Of a DNA stretch of 64,000 nucleotides, positions 1-6,621 are shown one piece after another. This stretch comes from SZUA-359 sp039809125 (lineage in GTDB: Bacteria > Patescibacteriota > Saccharimonadia > Saccharimonadales > Saccharimonadaceae), in NCBI GenBank assembly GCA_039809125.1, contig JBDHUM010000001.1:1-64000 (forward strand). The letters run 5' to 3'. The position numbers and the translations under genes were made by a program. The notes under the pieces are model-generated. The model had not been told where the DNA came from. It saw only the letters and a program-made list of their open reading frames with translations, and searched no databases. The number at the start of each line of letters is the position of its first letter. The stretch's first letter is position 1.

Positions 1-38
1 CATTTTCCTTTTCGATGATATCTAAGCTATCTAACCCT

Positions 39-77
39 ATCAAAGTTCTATAATCGTTCTTGATCCCCAGCCAAATT
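39..77 (+). repeat. Left attachment-site-like direct repeat (attL)
   Basis: This copy matches 6535-6573 at 36 of 39 positions. The three mismatches (58, 60, 62) cluster in one short stretch between two perfectly conserved blocks (39-57 and 63-77). The 3' block reads ATCCCCAGCCAAATT and resembles a tRNA acceptor end with CCA, but no T-arm precedes it. The recombinase stop codon (48-50, minus strand) lies within the repeat. Confidence 0.7.
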
Positions 78-1616
78 GCAACTTTTCGACAAATTCGGGC
101 GCGGTGCGCCTGTTTTTGTTTGGGAAGCTAAGGTTTTGCGGAGCAAAACCCATCTGTTTTTCATGAGGGGGAAAGAGATTTCTGGTGCGCTGAGGCGCGC
201 TTGTTTGTTTTGTAAAATGAGGTTCGACCCAAAGATTTCGCGCGCAAGCGACTTTTTGACAAGCGAGTCATTGCTTTTGGTTATTTCACAGATAGAAACA
301 GCAGTTTCTATCCACTTTTTCATTGGTTCGACCCATGCAAGATTGTTGCGTATCAAAACGGATATTTTTTCCTCCAACGACTTCTTTTTAGTCATCAATT
401 CGGCCTTCTTGGCAACATAGGCTTCGCGGTCAATATCTTGGTCGAGGTAGCTATCAAGAAGCCGCTGGAGTCTGTTTTGCAAATGGGTAATCTCGTCTTG
501 GGCTTCTCGTAAGACAGTTTTTGTTGAATTGTTCTCACTTGTTTTATCTTGGGAAATACGTGCCAATAAATCATCTGCCCAACTTTTCGGTATGGCATAT
601 TCACTTGTGAGCTGGCGCAAGCTTTCGTCTAGCAATTCCTCGCGAACTGCGGGGTTAGTGCAAGTGATATCTTTTCGCTTGCGAGTGCAGTGGTAGTAGA
701 CATACTCATGCACATTGCCGTTTTTCTGTCGCTTAACGCGCTTTTCACCAGTTATCGCTAGACCGCATTGTCCGCATCGAAATAACCCGCACAGAGCTTT
801 TGGCTCGGTATGGTTTGCTTTGCGTGGTCTGCCGCGCTCAATTAAAACCGTCTGGACTTTGTCAAACAACTTTTTCGAGATAATCGGTTCGTGTTTTCCT
901 TCGTACATTTCGCCAGCGTAGAGGAAGTTACCATAGTAAAACGGATTGGCCAGTATACGCCGTATGCGATCTTTCTTGAATTTTATTGTTTTTCCGTTCG
1001 GTTTCACGCCATGTAAGGTGAAAAAGTTGGAAATGTCCTCATAAGTACTGTTGTTTTCGGCGTACAGTTCAAAGGCTTGTCGGACAACCGGCGCGAGCCG
1101 TTTATCTACGACAATACTTTTGTTTCGTAAGTCATTTATGTAGCCGAGAGGAGCTTTACCAGGGTATTCGCCGCGCCGGACTTTTTGGCGCAAGCCCCGT
1201 TTCGTGTTTTCAGCTAGATTGTCTACGTAGTATTTACTCTGACCAAATGCTATTGAAAGCATAAATTTGCCCTGCGATGTATTATCAAACCAAAACGTCG
1301 GGAACTTGAGCGATGTGAGATGTGTTTGGTCGAGCAAATACACAATTTGCCCGCCGTCTATTGAGTTGCGAGCAAGTCTATCTGGGTGCCACGCTAAAAT
1401 GCCGTCAGCTTCGCCGTTTTGTATGCGAGCGAGCATTGTATTAAAAATTGGTCGCCCTGGCATTTTGGCGGTTCGTTTTTCTATAAGTTCGTCAATAACT
1501 ACAAGTTGGTTATCTCTCGCAAACTTGCGGAGTTCCGCAAGTTGAGCGTCAATGCTCAAAACTTGTTTGTCCTATGTATCGGTGCTCTTGCGAGCATACA
1601 AAATGTACTTTTCCAT
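48..1616 (-). pseudogene. Large serine recombinase with in-frame amber stop at codon 15
   Basis: Read from the ATG at 1616 the protein starts MEKYILYARKSTDT, then meets TAG (1574-1572), then continues in frame as DKQVLSIDAQLAEL to the stop at 48. The YARKS catalytic-serine motif therefore lies before the stop. After it come the rest of the resolvase domain (AWHPDRLARN), a recombinase domain, a Cys zinc ribbon (CGLFRCGQCG), a coiled coil and a tail ending in the att repeat. An AAGGGGG ribosome site lies 8 nt before the ATG. The downstream part could start at TTG 1559 but would lack the nucleophile. Integrases of this type catalyse excision and integration. A GAG/GAA-to-TAG nonsense mutation is likeliest. 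Readthrough by an amber suppressor or a sequencing error are alternatives. Confidence 0.85.
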
Positions 1617-1937
1617 ATTTTACCCCCTTAACTCAAAAAGCCGCCTTGGTGCAAAACAATTCGGAAAAACCAAATAGTTCCAAGACGGCTTTTTAAGCCA
1701 AAAACAAAGGCTTTCCCGATTGAATTGTTTTGCTCTTTTATTATACAACTTCGGCTCGGTTTTGCGCTAGCAAAACAAAACCCTAACCCCAACAACCAAC
1801 AAAAAAGACGGTTGGGCTGGCTCAAAAACCGCTTTCCGAAAGGGGGCGGAAAGCGGTTTTTGCCTGTGGCAAGAATTAAAATCTACAAACGAAAAAATCG
1901 CCAAAAATGGCGACGATCCCGAATTTTTTCCTGAAAA
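1617..1937. other. Structured intergenic region upstream of recombinase
   Basis: No credible gene was found here. There is a 15-bp stem with one mismatch (1635-1649 with 1680-1694). A 12-bp inverted pair, GCAAAACAATTC at 1651-1662 with its complement at 1722-1733, interleaves with the first stem, so the two could form a pseudoknot if transcribed. A perfect terminator hairpin lies at 1824-1861. A 16-nt palindrome, TCGCCAAAAATGGCGA, lies near 1900. A short open frame (from ATG 1909, reading MATIPNFFLK) runs into the left 150-bp repeat and may be a gene remnant. Confidence 0.5.
1824..1861. terminator. Bidirectional terminator-like hairpin
   Basis: The arms AAAAACCGCTTTCCG (1824-1838) and CGGAAAGCGGTTTTT (1847-1861) pair perfectly over 15 bp. 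An A-run on one side and a T-run on the other suit rho-independent termination in either direction. It would insulate the recombinase from the cargo. Confidence 0.75.
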
Positions 1938-2087
1938 TGGCTCACTTACACGAGTTTGCCCGAACCTATTTTGCGACCAAATGCGAGCAATGAGATTTTC
2001 GGCGGGTCGCCCCCAACCCGACCCGCCGAACTGCTCCGCAGGGGTTTTGGATGAAAAGCTTCTGAAATTTTGAGATGGCGTTTTGGT
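1938..2087 (+). repeat. 150-bp inverted repeat, left arm
   Basis: By letter-by-letter comparison the reverse complement of this segment is identical to 3387-3536. Each arm contains a 9-bp GC-rich stem-loop (2001-2009 with 2019-2027). One strand of that hairpin is a G-run tract, GGCGGGTCGGGTTGGGGG, that could form a quadruplex. The arm carries the end of a short open frame, suggesting it was copied from flanking element DNA. Confidence 0.9.
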
Positions 2088-2102
2088 TGCTGTATCACAA
2101 CT

Positions 2103-2119
2103 TTCAGTACGATACTGAA
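2103..2119. promoter_or_regulatory. Palindromic operator candidate upstream of HEPN pair
   Basis: TTCAGTA-CGA-TACTGAA is a perfect 7-bp dyad with a 3-nt centre. It lies about 21 nt upstream of the TATAAT box of the two-gene cassette, overlapping where a -35 element would be. This is where an autoregulatory toxin-antitoxin operator would be expected. That role is inferred. Confidence 0.5.
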
Positions 2120-2140
2120 GGCGAGTGTCTATAAGTAGCG

Positions 2141-2146
2141 TATAAT
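2141..2146 (+). promoter_or_regulatory. -10 box of the HEPN cassette
   Basis: TATAAT ends 6 nt before the ATG at 2153. No Shine-Dalgarno sequence fits between them, which predicts a leaderless transcript for the first gene. Confidence 0.6.
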
Positions 2147-2152
2147 ATTTTT

Positions 2153-2758
2153 ATGGCATTAAAGAAAATATTTAATAGAGGTAATAAAAATATCACTCCA
2201 CTAAATACAGATGAGAGAGTCTTATTTGTTGAGACATTTTTGAAGCTAGAAGACATAATCCCTATGAATTTTGGAGAAATTGATGGCGACAACCACACCG
2301 ACATCATTGGCACGCCTCAATACACACTCACTTCATATCTTGACTTCTTCTATGTCTTTATGGGGAACGCAGAGTTTAGGGATTCTCATGTAGAAGCGGC
2401 TTCTAAAATGGGTATAGACCTTAAGGGCTTTAAGCTCAGTCCGATTTATATGATGAAACTAGGAGAATACTATACTAGCTTTCGTAATCTATCCAAATCT
2501 GAGCTGAAAGAAGTCAAGGGCTTATGGGATGGTCAAATTAACGATTCAAATCAAGATCATGTGTATGCACTTGAGGAAGCTGCATTTTATTGGGCGGAAA
2601 GTGTTGTTAGGGCGTTGCAAGTTGTTGATTTACTTAATTTGGGTAAATCGCAAGGAATTTTAGAAACTGAGGAATTTTTGAATAAAGTAGAACTAAACCT
2701 ATCTCTTAATAAACCTCTAGTAACAAAATACTTCGACATGAGAAGAAGCATTAAGTAA
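2153..2758 (+). CDS. Unknown protein, first gene of HEPN cassette
   Basis: This 201-residue soluble protein is one I do not recognise. It has a basic N-terminus (MALKKIFNRGNKN) and looks alpha-helical and acidic from about residue 20, with no transmembrane segment, no nucleotidyltransferase GS-x-D signature and no clear DNA-binding motif. It starts leaderless after TATAAT. Its stop is followed after one base by the GTG of the HEPN gene, so the two are translationally coupled. In known two-gene toxin modules a partner in this position is often the antitoxin or a sensor, and that role is inferred from position alone. Codon usage is AT-rich compared with the rest of the element. Confidence 0.8.
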   Translation: MALKKIFNRGNKNITPLNTDERVLFVETFLKLEDIIPMNFGEIDGDNHTDIIGTPQYTLTSYLDFFYVFMGNAEFRDSHVEAASKMGIDLKGFKLSPIYMMKLGEYYTSFRNLSKSELKEVKGLWDGQINDSNQDHVYALEEAAFYWAESVVRALQVVDLLNLGKSQGILETEEFLNKVELNLSLNKPLVTKYFDMRRSIK

Positions 2759-2759
2759 T

Positions 2760-3353
2760 GTGACTAGCACAGAAAAGAATAAATTTTTAGTTGGAGAAAT
2801 ACTTGTAGAGTTTTGCTTAATCGAACAGTGTATTAAATCAGTAGTCTTTGATGCATATGGCACTGTACCAGATCGCAATAATCGTGAAACTTTGAATGCT
2901 TTTTATTACCACATAGACAATCGTGTAAATGGTCAATGTAAATCGACTGATAAAATTTTCAAAAATAAAAATAATCACAACATACATCTGCAAAAGCTAA
3001 TAGATGAAATGTCGAAGTTAAGAAATATAGCTGCTCATCAAACTGATGCACTTATTGGTGACTGGTCTGAATTGCCCGATAATGAAACATTGATGAAAAG
3101 AAAAGTCAGTAGTGACAAGATAGAACGCAAACGATCTGAGAGTACAATATTATTTGAAGATGATTACAAGATTGTAATTACTAAAGGTAGAGGCTGGGCA
3201 TCATTACATGGTAGTACATACATTGGTAGTGTAGAAGACCTACACAATGACTGGAAATTTTATAGCAATCAATTTAATAAAATCTATCAAATATGGAACG
3301 ACCGTTGTTTTGAAATTTTCGATATTGACGGTACACAAATAGCTGAGTACTAG
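2760..3353 (+). CDS. HEPN-like protein with R-x4-H motif
   Basis: This 197-residue protein starts at GTG, one base after the previous stop. The overlapping ATG is followed directly by TGA and cannot be used. An N-terminal helix (residues about 8-34) precedes the motif KLRNIAAH, giving R88-N89-x3-H93. This is the catalytic pattern of HEPN domains, whose active members cut RNA in toxin-antitoxin, abortive-infection and CRISPR ancillary systems. The C-terminal 90 residues are charged, carry several Trp and have no family I recognise. The upstream partner is not a MNT nucleotidyltransferase, so this is not a typical MNT-HEPN pair. RNase activity is inferred from the motif only. Confidence 0.72.
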   Translation: MTSTEKNKFLVGEILVEFCLIEQCIKSVVFDAYGTVPDRNNRETLNAFYYHIDNRVNGQCKSTDKIFKNKNNHNIHLQKLIDEMSKLRNIAAHQTDALIGDWSELPDNETLMKRKVSSDKIERKRSESTILFEDDYKIVITKGRGWASLHGSTYIGSVEDLHNDWKFYSNQFNKIYQIWNDRCFEIFDIDGTQIAEY

Positions 3354-3386
3354 ACTTTACATACGCTGCTTAAGGCAGGTATGCCG

Positions 3387-3536
3387 ACCAAAACGCCATC
3401 TCAAAATTTCAGAAGCTTTTCATCCAAAACCCCTGCGGAGCAGTTCGGCGGGTCGGGTTGGGGGCGACCCGCCGAAAATCTCATTGCTCGCATTTGGTCG
3501 CAAAATAGGTTCGGGCAAACTCGTGTAAGTGAGCCA
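3387..3536 (-). repeat. 150-bp inverted repeat, right arm
   Basis: This arm is the exact reverse complement of 1938-2087. It starts 33 bp after the HEPN stop codon. The GC-rich hairpin (3447-3455 with 3465-3473) could terminate the cassette transcript, although no clean T-run follows. Confidence 0.9.
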
Positions 3537-3548
3537 AATTGCATTTCT

Positions 3549-3579
3549 TAAAATCACCCCGTAAAATGGGGTGATTTTA
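3549..3579. terminator. Terminator-like hairpin after the right repeat arm
   Basis: TAAAATCACCCC (3549-3560) pairs perfectly with GGGGTGATTTTA (3568-3579) across a 7-nt loop. The AT-rich base suits a bidirectional terminator separating the HEPN cassette from the membrane operon. The remaining sequence to 3700 holds only a short frame without a start codon. Confidence 0.6.
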
Positions 3580-3700
3580 GTTCTATTTTCAGTCTGGCTT
3601 ATAGAATAACCAAACTTCTTCAACGTTTTAGAGAGGCAGGCTACGAGACACGTACGATAAACTTTGGTCGGATAGTGGCTTGGCGGTATATAATAAATTC

Positions 3701-4513
3701 ATGGTTAAGAATCATGCACAAAATAAAACTCTTCTCGTAGTACTTTCGATTGTTCTATTTGTTATTTCACTCGTAGTTAATGGTCTGACTAGCACTACGC
3801 TGATTGGCGGCAATACCACTGCTGAAGTGTCAAATGATAATCCCACGCTTTTTAAACCAGCGGGGGTGACGTTTGCGATTTGGGGAGTAATCTATCTGTT
3901 ACTCATCGGCTACGTGGTGCGCCTGATAATTGCAGCGCGGCAAAAAAATCCGAAGACTGCCGACGACCTTGCACTCCGTATTGCTCCGCACTTTGCCGCC
4001 ATAGCTATTTGTAATATCGCATGGCTGTTTGCGTGGCAGTACCGTGTCTTTTGGCTGTCGATTTTGATTATCGTTGCTTTCCTCTGGCTACTAGCAAAAG
4101 TGAATTTGCTCATTAAAGGTCAGGTGAGCCACATGCGCGATTGGCTGACAATCACGTTGCCGTTTGCTGTGTACTTCGGCTGGGTGACGGTGGCGACGAT
4201 TGCAAACATCAGCGTCTGGCTTGTCAATATGCGCTGGGACGGGTGGGGTATCGCGCCGGACATTTGGACGATTATCATCCTTTTTGTCGCAGCAGTTATT
4301 GGTATCGCGACAGCATGGCGGCTGATAAGCTGGCCGTATATGGCAGTATTTGTCTGGGCGTACTTTGGTATTTGGCTCAATCATACCAGCGAGACTGCGT
4401 ATAACGACACATACTCATCTATTATTTCTGTACTCACCGTCTGTATTGGGCTATTCGCTGTAGTAGCGGGATGGCTGTTATATAAATACCCGCTTGGGAA
4501 AGAGAGGAAATAA
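3701..4513 (+). CDS. TspO/MBR-like tryptophan-rich membrane protein
   Basis: This 270-residue protein has about eight or nine hydrophobic segments and many tryptophans. The motif FKPAGVTFAIWGVIYLLL in the second segment is typical of larger TspO-related 'tryptophan-rich sensory' proteins, which are longer than the classical 160-residue TspO. I chose ATG 3701: TATAAT at 3688-3693 lies 7 nt upstream, giving a leaderless start, while the in-frame TTG at 3680 precedes that box. It is the first gene of a four-gene operon; the next start follows one base after the stop. Ligand and role are unknown. In other bacteria such genes sit with DUF1295/DUF2177 genes linked to lipid modification or oxidative stress, which is recollection, not shown here. 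Confidence 0.65.
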   Translation: MVKNHAQNKTLLVVLSIVLFVISLVVNGLTSTTLIGGNTTAEVSNDNPTLFKPAGVTFAIWGVIYLLLIGYVVRLIIAARQKNPKTADDLALRIAPHFAAIAICNIAWLFAWQYRVFWLSILIIVAFLWLLAKVNLLIKGQVSHMRDWLTITLPFAVYFGWVTVATIANISVWLVNMRWDGWGIAPDIWTIIILFVAAVIGIATAWRLISWPYMAVFVWAYFGIWLNHTSETAYNDTYSSIISVLTVCIGLFAVVAGWLLYKYPLGKERK

Positions 4514-4514
4514 C

Positions 4515-4913
4515 ATGGAGCTCATTATCAAACTACTAGCGGCCGGCGGGGTCATGGGAGTGCTCGATTTTATCTGGCTTGGATACGTTGCGAAAAAATT
4601 GTACTACGGCGAAATGGGCAAGATTTTGCTTGAAAAGCCAAATATGACAGCGGCACTGTTGTTTTACATTATCTATATCATTGGTGTTGTTGTCTTCGTC
4701 ATCAATCCAGCGCTCGAAAAAGGCTCTTGGCAGCACGCGCTTGGTTATGGTGCGCTGTTTGGGCTTGTCGCCTATGCGACCTACGACCTGACAAGCCTCG
4801 CTGTAGTCAAAGGTTTTAGCGCAAAAATTGTTGTTATTGATCTTTTGTGGGGTACAGCGCTGACAGCGGTTGTTGCCCTGGCAGCTTACGGCGCAGTGAA
4901 ATTATGGACATAG
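4515..4913 (+). CDS. DUF2177 family membrane protein
   Basis: This 132-residue protein has four transmembrane helices. Recognisable elements are DFIWLGYVAKKLYYGEMG near the N-terminus and the Y-A-T-Y-D-L-T segment in helix 3, as in DUF2177. An AGAGAGG ribosome site lies upstream of ATG 4515. An in-frame TTG at 4494 would overlap the preceding gene and is less likely. Its stop overlaps the next ATG (ATGGACATAG). The function of this family is unknown. Confidence 0.75.
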   Translation: MELIIKLLAAGGVMGVLDFIWLGYVAKKLYYGEMGKILLEKPNMTAALLFYIIYIIGVVVFVINPALEKGSWQHALGYGALFGLVAYATYDLTSLAVVKGFSAKIVVIDLLWGTALTAVVALAAYGAVKLWT

Positions 4914-5680
4914 CTTGGCTCATACTGATTGGGTTTTGCGGCGCAATTACCGTACAGCTAGCTGCGTTTACAGTTGCCTGGCGGCTCAAACGAGTTGACT
5001 TTGTCGATAGTGTTTGGGGCATAAGCTTTATCGGTATCATCACCGCGCTTTGGATGAACGGTCACGTAGGTAACGCGGCAAGTCTCGTCGGTGACATACT
5101 CGTCACTATCTGGGCGCTAAGGCTATCGAGCCATATATTCCGGCGGTTCCTTCGGAGCAAGGAGCAAGACAGGCGCTACACTGAGCTGATGTCAAACTGG
5201 CCGAGTCGTTTCAAGTGGCCACAAACATTTGTGCGGATATTTATCGTCCAGGCCGTACTAGCTACCATCGTTGGACTACCAATTATCGTGCTACATTCAG
5301 CGGAATCCACGACATTTTGGCCAGTCGCAATCGGCGTTTTAGTATGGCTGACTGGTTTTAATTTTGAAGTCATCGCTGACTGGCAACTCCGCATGTTTAT
5401 TCAGTCGTCACGAACCGACGAGCTAATGCAGAGCGGTCTGTGGCGTTATTCTCGTCACCCAAACTATTTTGGCGAAATCACCATGTGGTGGGGGCTCGCT
5501 ATCATAGGCTTAGCCGTACCTCACGGTTGGATTGGAATAATAGGTGCGGTCACAATAAACCTCTTGATTTGTTTTGTATCAGGCATTCCGCCTGCCGAAA
5601 AAAATGCTGCTAGCAAAAAAGGTTGGCAAAAATATAAACAAAAGACGAGCCCACTCATACCATGGCCACCAAAACGGTAG
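4904..5680 (+). CDS. DUF1295 family membrane protein (steroid-reductase-like)
   Basis: This 258-residue integral membrane protein has about six or seven helices. The C-terminal motif GLWRYSRHPNYFGEITMWWG is diagnostic of DUF1295 and related isoprenylcysteine methyltransferase / steroid 5-alpha-reductase-fold proteins, where the Arg-His-Pro-Asn-Tyr segment binds the cofactor. ATG 4904 overlaps the previous stop by 10 nt, so translation is coupled. A substrate among membrane lipids is likely but cannot be named from sequence. Confidence 0.78.
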   Translation: MDIAWLILIGFCGAITVQLAAFTVAWRLKRVDFVDSVWGISFIGIITALWMNGHVGNAASLVGDILVTIWALRLSSHIFRRFLRSKEQDRRYTELMSNWPSRFKWPQTFVRIFIVQAVLATIVGLPIIVLHSAESTTFWPVAIGVLVWLTGFNFEVIADWQLRMFIQSSRTDELMQSGLWRYSRHPNYFGEITMWWGLAIIGLAVPHGWIGIIGAVTINLLICFVSGIPPAEKNAASKKGWQKYKQKTSPLIPWPPKR

Positions 5681-6168
5681 TTGTCAATGACAAAATGCAG
5701 CATGGGTATGCCTACAAGCTGACCGAACCGATGGGGCAAAACTTTGCCGCTGATTTTGCGCCCGAGCTGACGCCGGCTGAGATGTTGGAACTCGGCGTGT
5801 TTGGCGGAGTGTACATGCGTGATTGCCGCGAAGAATTTCCGACCGACTGGTTCTCTCGAGCAAAACTGGCGCCCAGTAAACGCGACGCGACGCTCAACTA
5901 CTTTGGTATCAACGCCAGTCAATCGCTCGCCGAGTGGGAGCGTAAAGGATGGATTTATCACGAAGACCCGCGCGGCTGGTTTCAGTGGTATTGCCGCTAC
6001 TACATGGGACGGCGTTGCCCTGATGATACACGCCAGATTAAACGCTGGAAAGCAATGCAACGACACATTGGGCAGATTAGAGCACACTGCCAACCCGGCG
6101 ACCAACTCTGCAGGCAGAAACAACGCCAAGCTTTATTGCACTGGGCATACGATAGCCGTGTGATGTAA
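5662..6168 (+). CDS. Conserved hypothetical protein (RGWFQWYCRYY motif)
   Basis: This 168-residue soluble protein is rich in Trp, Arg and Cys. It carries GVFGGVYMRDC, a DWF-x3-KL-P segment, NYFGINASQSL and DPRGWFQWYCRYYMGRR. I recall this as a widespread conserved hypothetical family in bacteria and fungi without known activity. The ATG at 5662 overlaps the DUF1295 gene by 19 nt; Met12 (5695) is an alternative start. It is the last gene of the operon and ends where the GC-rich cargo gives way to the AT-rich right end of the element. Confidence 0.65.
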   Translation: MATKTVVVNDKMQHGYAYKLTEPMGQNFAADFAPELTPAEMLELGVFGGVYMRDCREEFPTDWFSRAKLAPSKRDATLNYFGINASQSLAEWERKGWIYHEDPRGWFQWYCRYYMGRRCPDDTRQIKRWKAMQRHIGQIRAHCQPGDQLCRQKQRQALLHWAYDSRVM

Positions 6169-6534
6169 AGTTATTTAACCTGAGTGAGGATAAGGCAGAT
6201 TGTCACGACAAATCTAGTGATATAGTTCTGCTATAATCGCCGTCAGACAGCCAAAGCGGACGAATATAGCAATAACAAAACCTGCCATAAATCGTTCGCC
6301 ACACTATGTCTCTACTGGTCAAACACAAGCTTCGTGTTTGCTTACGACATCTTGGACTGCACCAAACGATTGGATTGCAATATGTTCTATACCCCATGAT
6401 TGCGTATAATTATGTATATGCCAGGGATAAAGAGAGTATTTAATGTATTAGGAACTGAACAAATCATTTAAATACTGACTCAACCCATGTTGTCATCCTC
6501 TGCTTTTTCTACAGTATTAGCAGATTCGAGATCA
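6169..6534. other. Non-coding right end of the element
   Basis: No full gene is visible. The segment holds a degenerate att-like sequence at 6224-6255, a TATAAT at 6232-6237 inside it, and a second TATAAT at 6405-6410. The latter precedes a 17-19 codon open frame (6412-6471, MYMPGIKRVFNVLG...) that would be leaderless. Whether this frame is a real small protein or a gene remnant cannot be decided. Confidence 0.4.
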
Positions 6535-6573
6535 ATCAAAGTTCTATAATCGTCCCTCATCCCCAGCCAAATT
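6535..6573 (+). repeat. Right attachment-site-like direct repeat (attR)
   Basis: This copy matches 39-77 at 36 of 39 positions, in the same orientation. Chromosomal sequence resumes after it with a terminator hairpin. The last part, ATCCCCAGCCA, could be a tRNA 3' remnant, but the T-stem and loop expected upstream are absent. Confidence 0.7.
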
Positions 6574-6584
6574 TAATCATCATG

Positions 6585-6608
6585 GAACTCCATTTGGAGT
6601 TCGTTTTG
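6585..6608 (+). terminator. Terminator just outside attR
   Basis: GAACTCC (6585-6591) pairs with GGAGTTC (6596-6602) across ATTT and is followed by GTTTTG. Such a terminator 12 nt after the repeat would have belonged to the transcription unit at the original insertion site. Confidence 0.55.
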
Positions 6609-6621
6609 TTAAAATTAATAT

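Larger units (their letters stand above)
1938..3536. mobile_element. HEPN two-gene cassette within perfect inverted repeats
   Basis: Two co-directional genes and their promoter occupy the 1,299-bp interior (2088-3386) between perfect 150-bp inverted arms. No transposase lies inside, so it is either a non-autonomous unit or a segment that can flip by homologous recombination between its arms. Perfect identity over 150 bp implies recent duplication or ongoing gene conversion. The interior is much more AT-rich than the arms and the downstream operon. Confidence 0.65.
39..6573. mobile_element. Integrated serine-recombinase element with cargo
   Basis: A segment of about 6.5 kb lies between two direct copies of a 39-bp sequence (39-77 and 6535-6573). 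A large serine recombinase sits at the left end and its stop codon lies inside the left repeat, the usual position for an integrase next to its own attachment site. Cargo is the inverted-repeat-flanked HEPN pair and a four-gene membrane operon. Base composition is patchy: the HEPN pair is AT-rich and the membrane operon clearly more GC-rich. No relaxase, conjugation or replication gene is visible, so it looks non-conjugative. The recombinase has an in-frame stop, so the element may be fixed. The boundaries are inferred from the repeats. Confidence 0.72.

Noticed and set aside
1572..1574. TAG read as a sense codon in this organism
   Set aside because: Many other genes in the window end in TAG at the expected place (for example pheS, cyoD, acetate kinase), so general reassignment is excluded.
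2153..3353. A classical MNT-HEPN (type VII) toxin-antitoxin pair
   Set aside because: The partner lacks the nucleotidyltransferase GS-x10-D-x-D signature. Only the HEPN motif is supported.
4091..4384. Minus-strand open frames within the TspO-like gene
   Set aside because: They are low-complexity shadows of a hydrophobic gene, without start signals.
5521..6129. A 202-codon open frame on the minus strand
   Set aside because: It lies wholly opposite DUF1295 and the RGWFQWYCRYY gene, which have recognisable motifs and overlapping operon structure. No promoter or ribosome site fits.
6484..6573. A minus-strand peptide (MRDDYRTLIDLE...) that resembles the translation of the left repeat (IKNDYRTLIGLD...)
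   Set aside because: The similarity follows from the shared att repeat. A stop codon lies just upstream and base changes do not prefer third codon positions, so coding is not supported.
6535..6602. An intact tRNA gene at attR
   Set aside because: CCA and an acceptor-like strand are present but there is no matching T-arm, anticodon arm or 5' acceptor strand.
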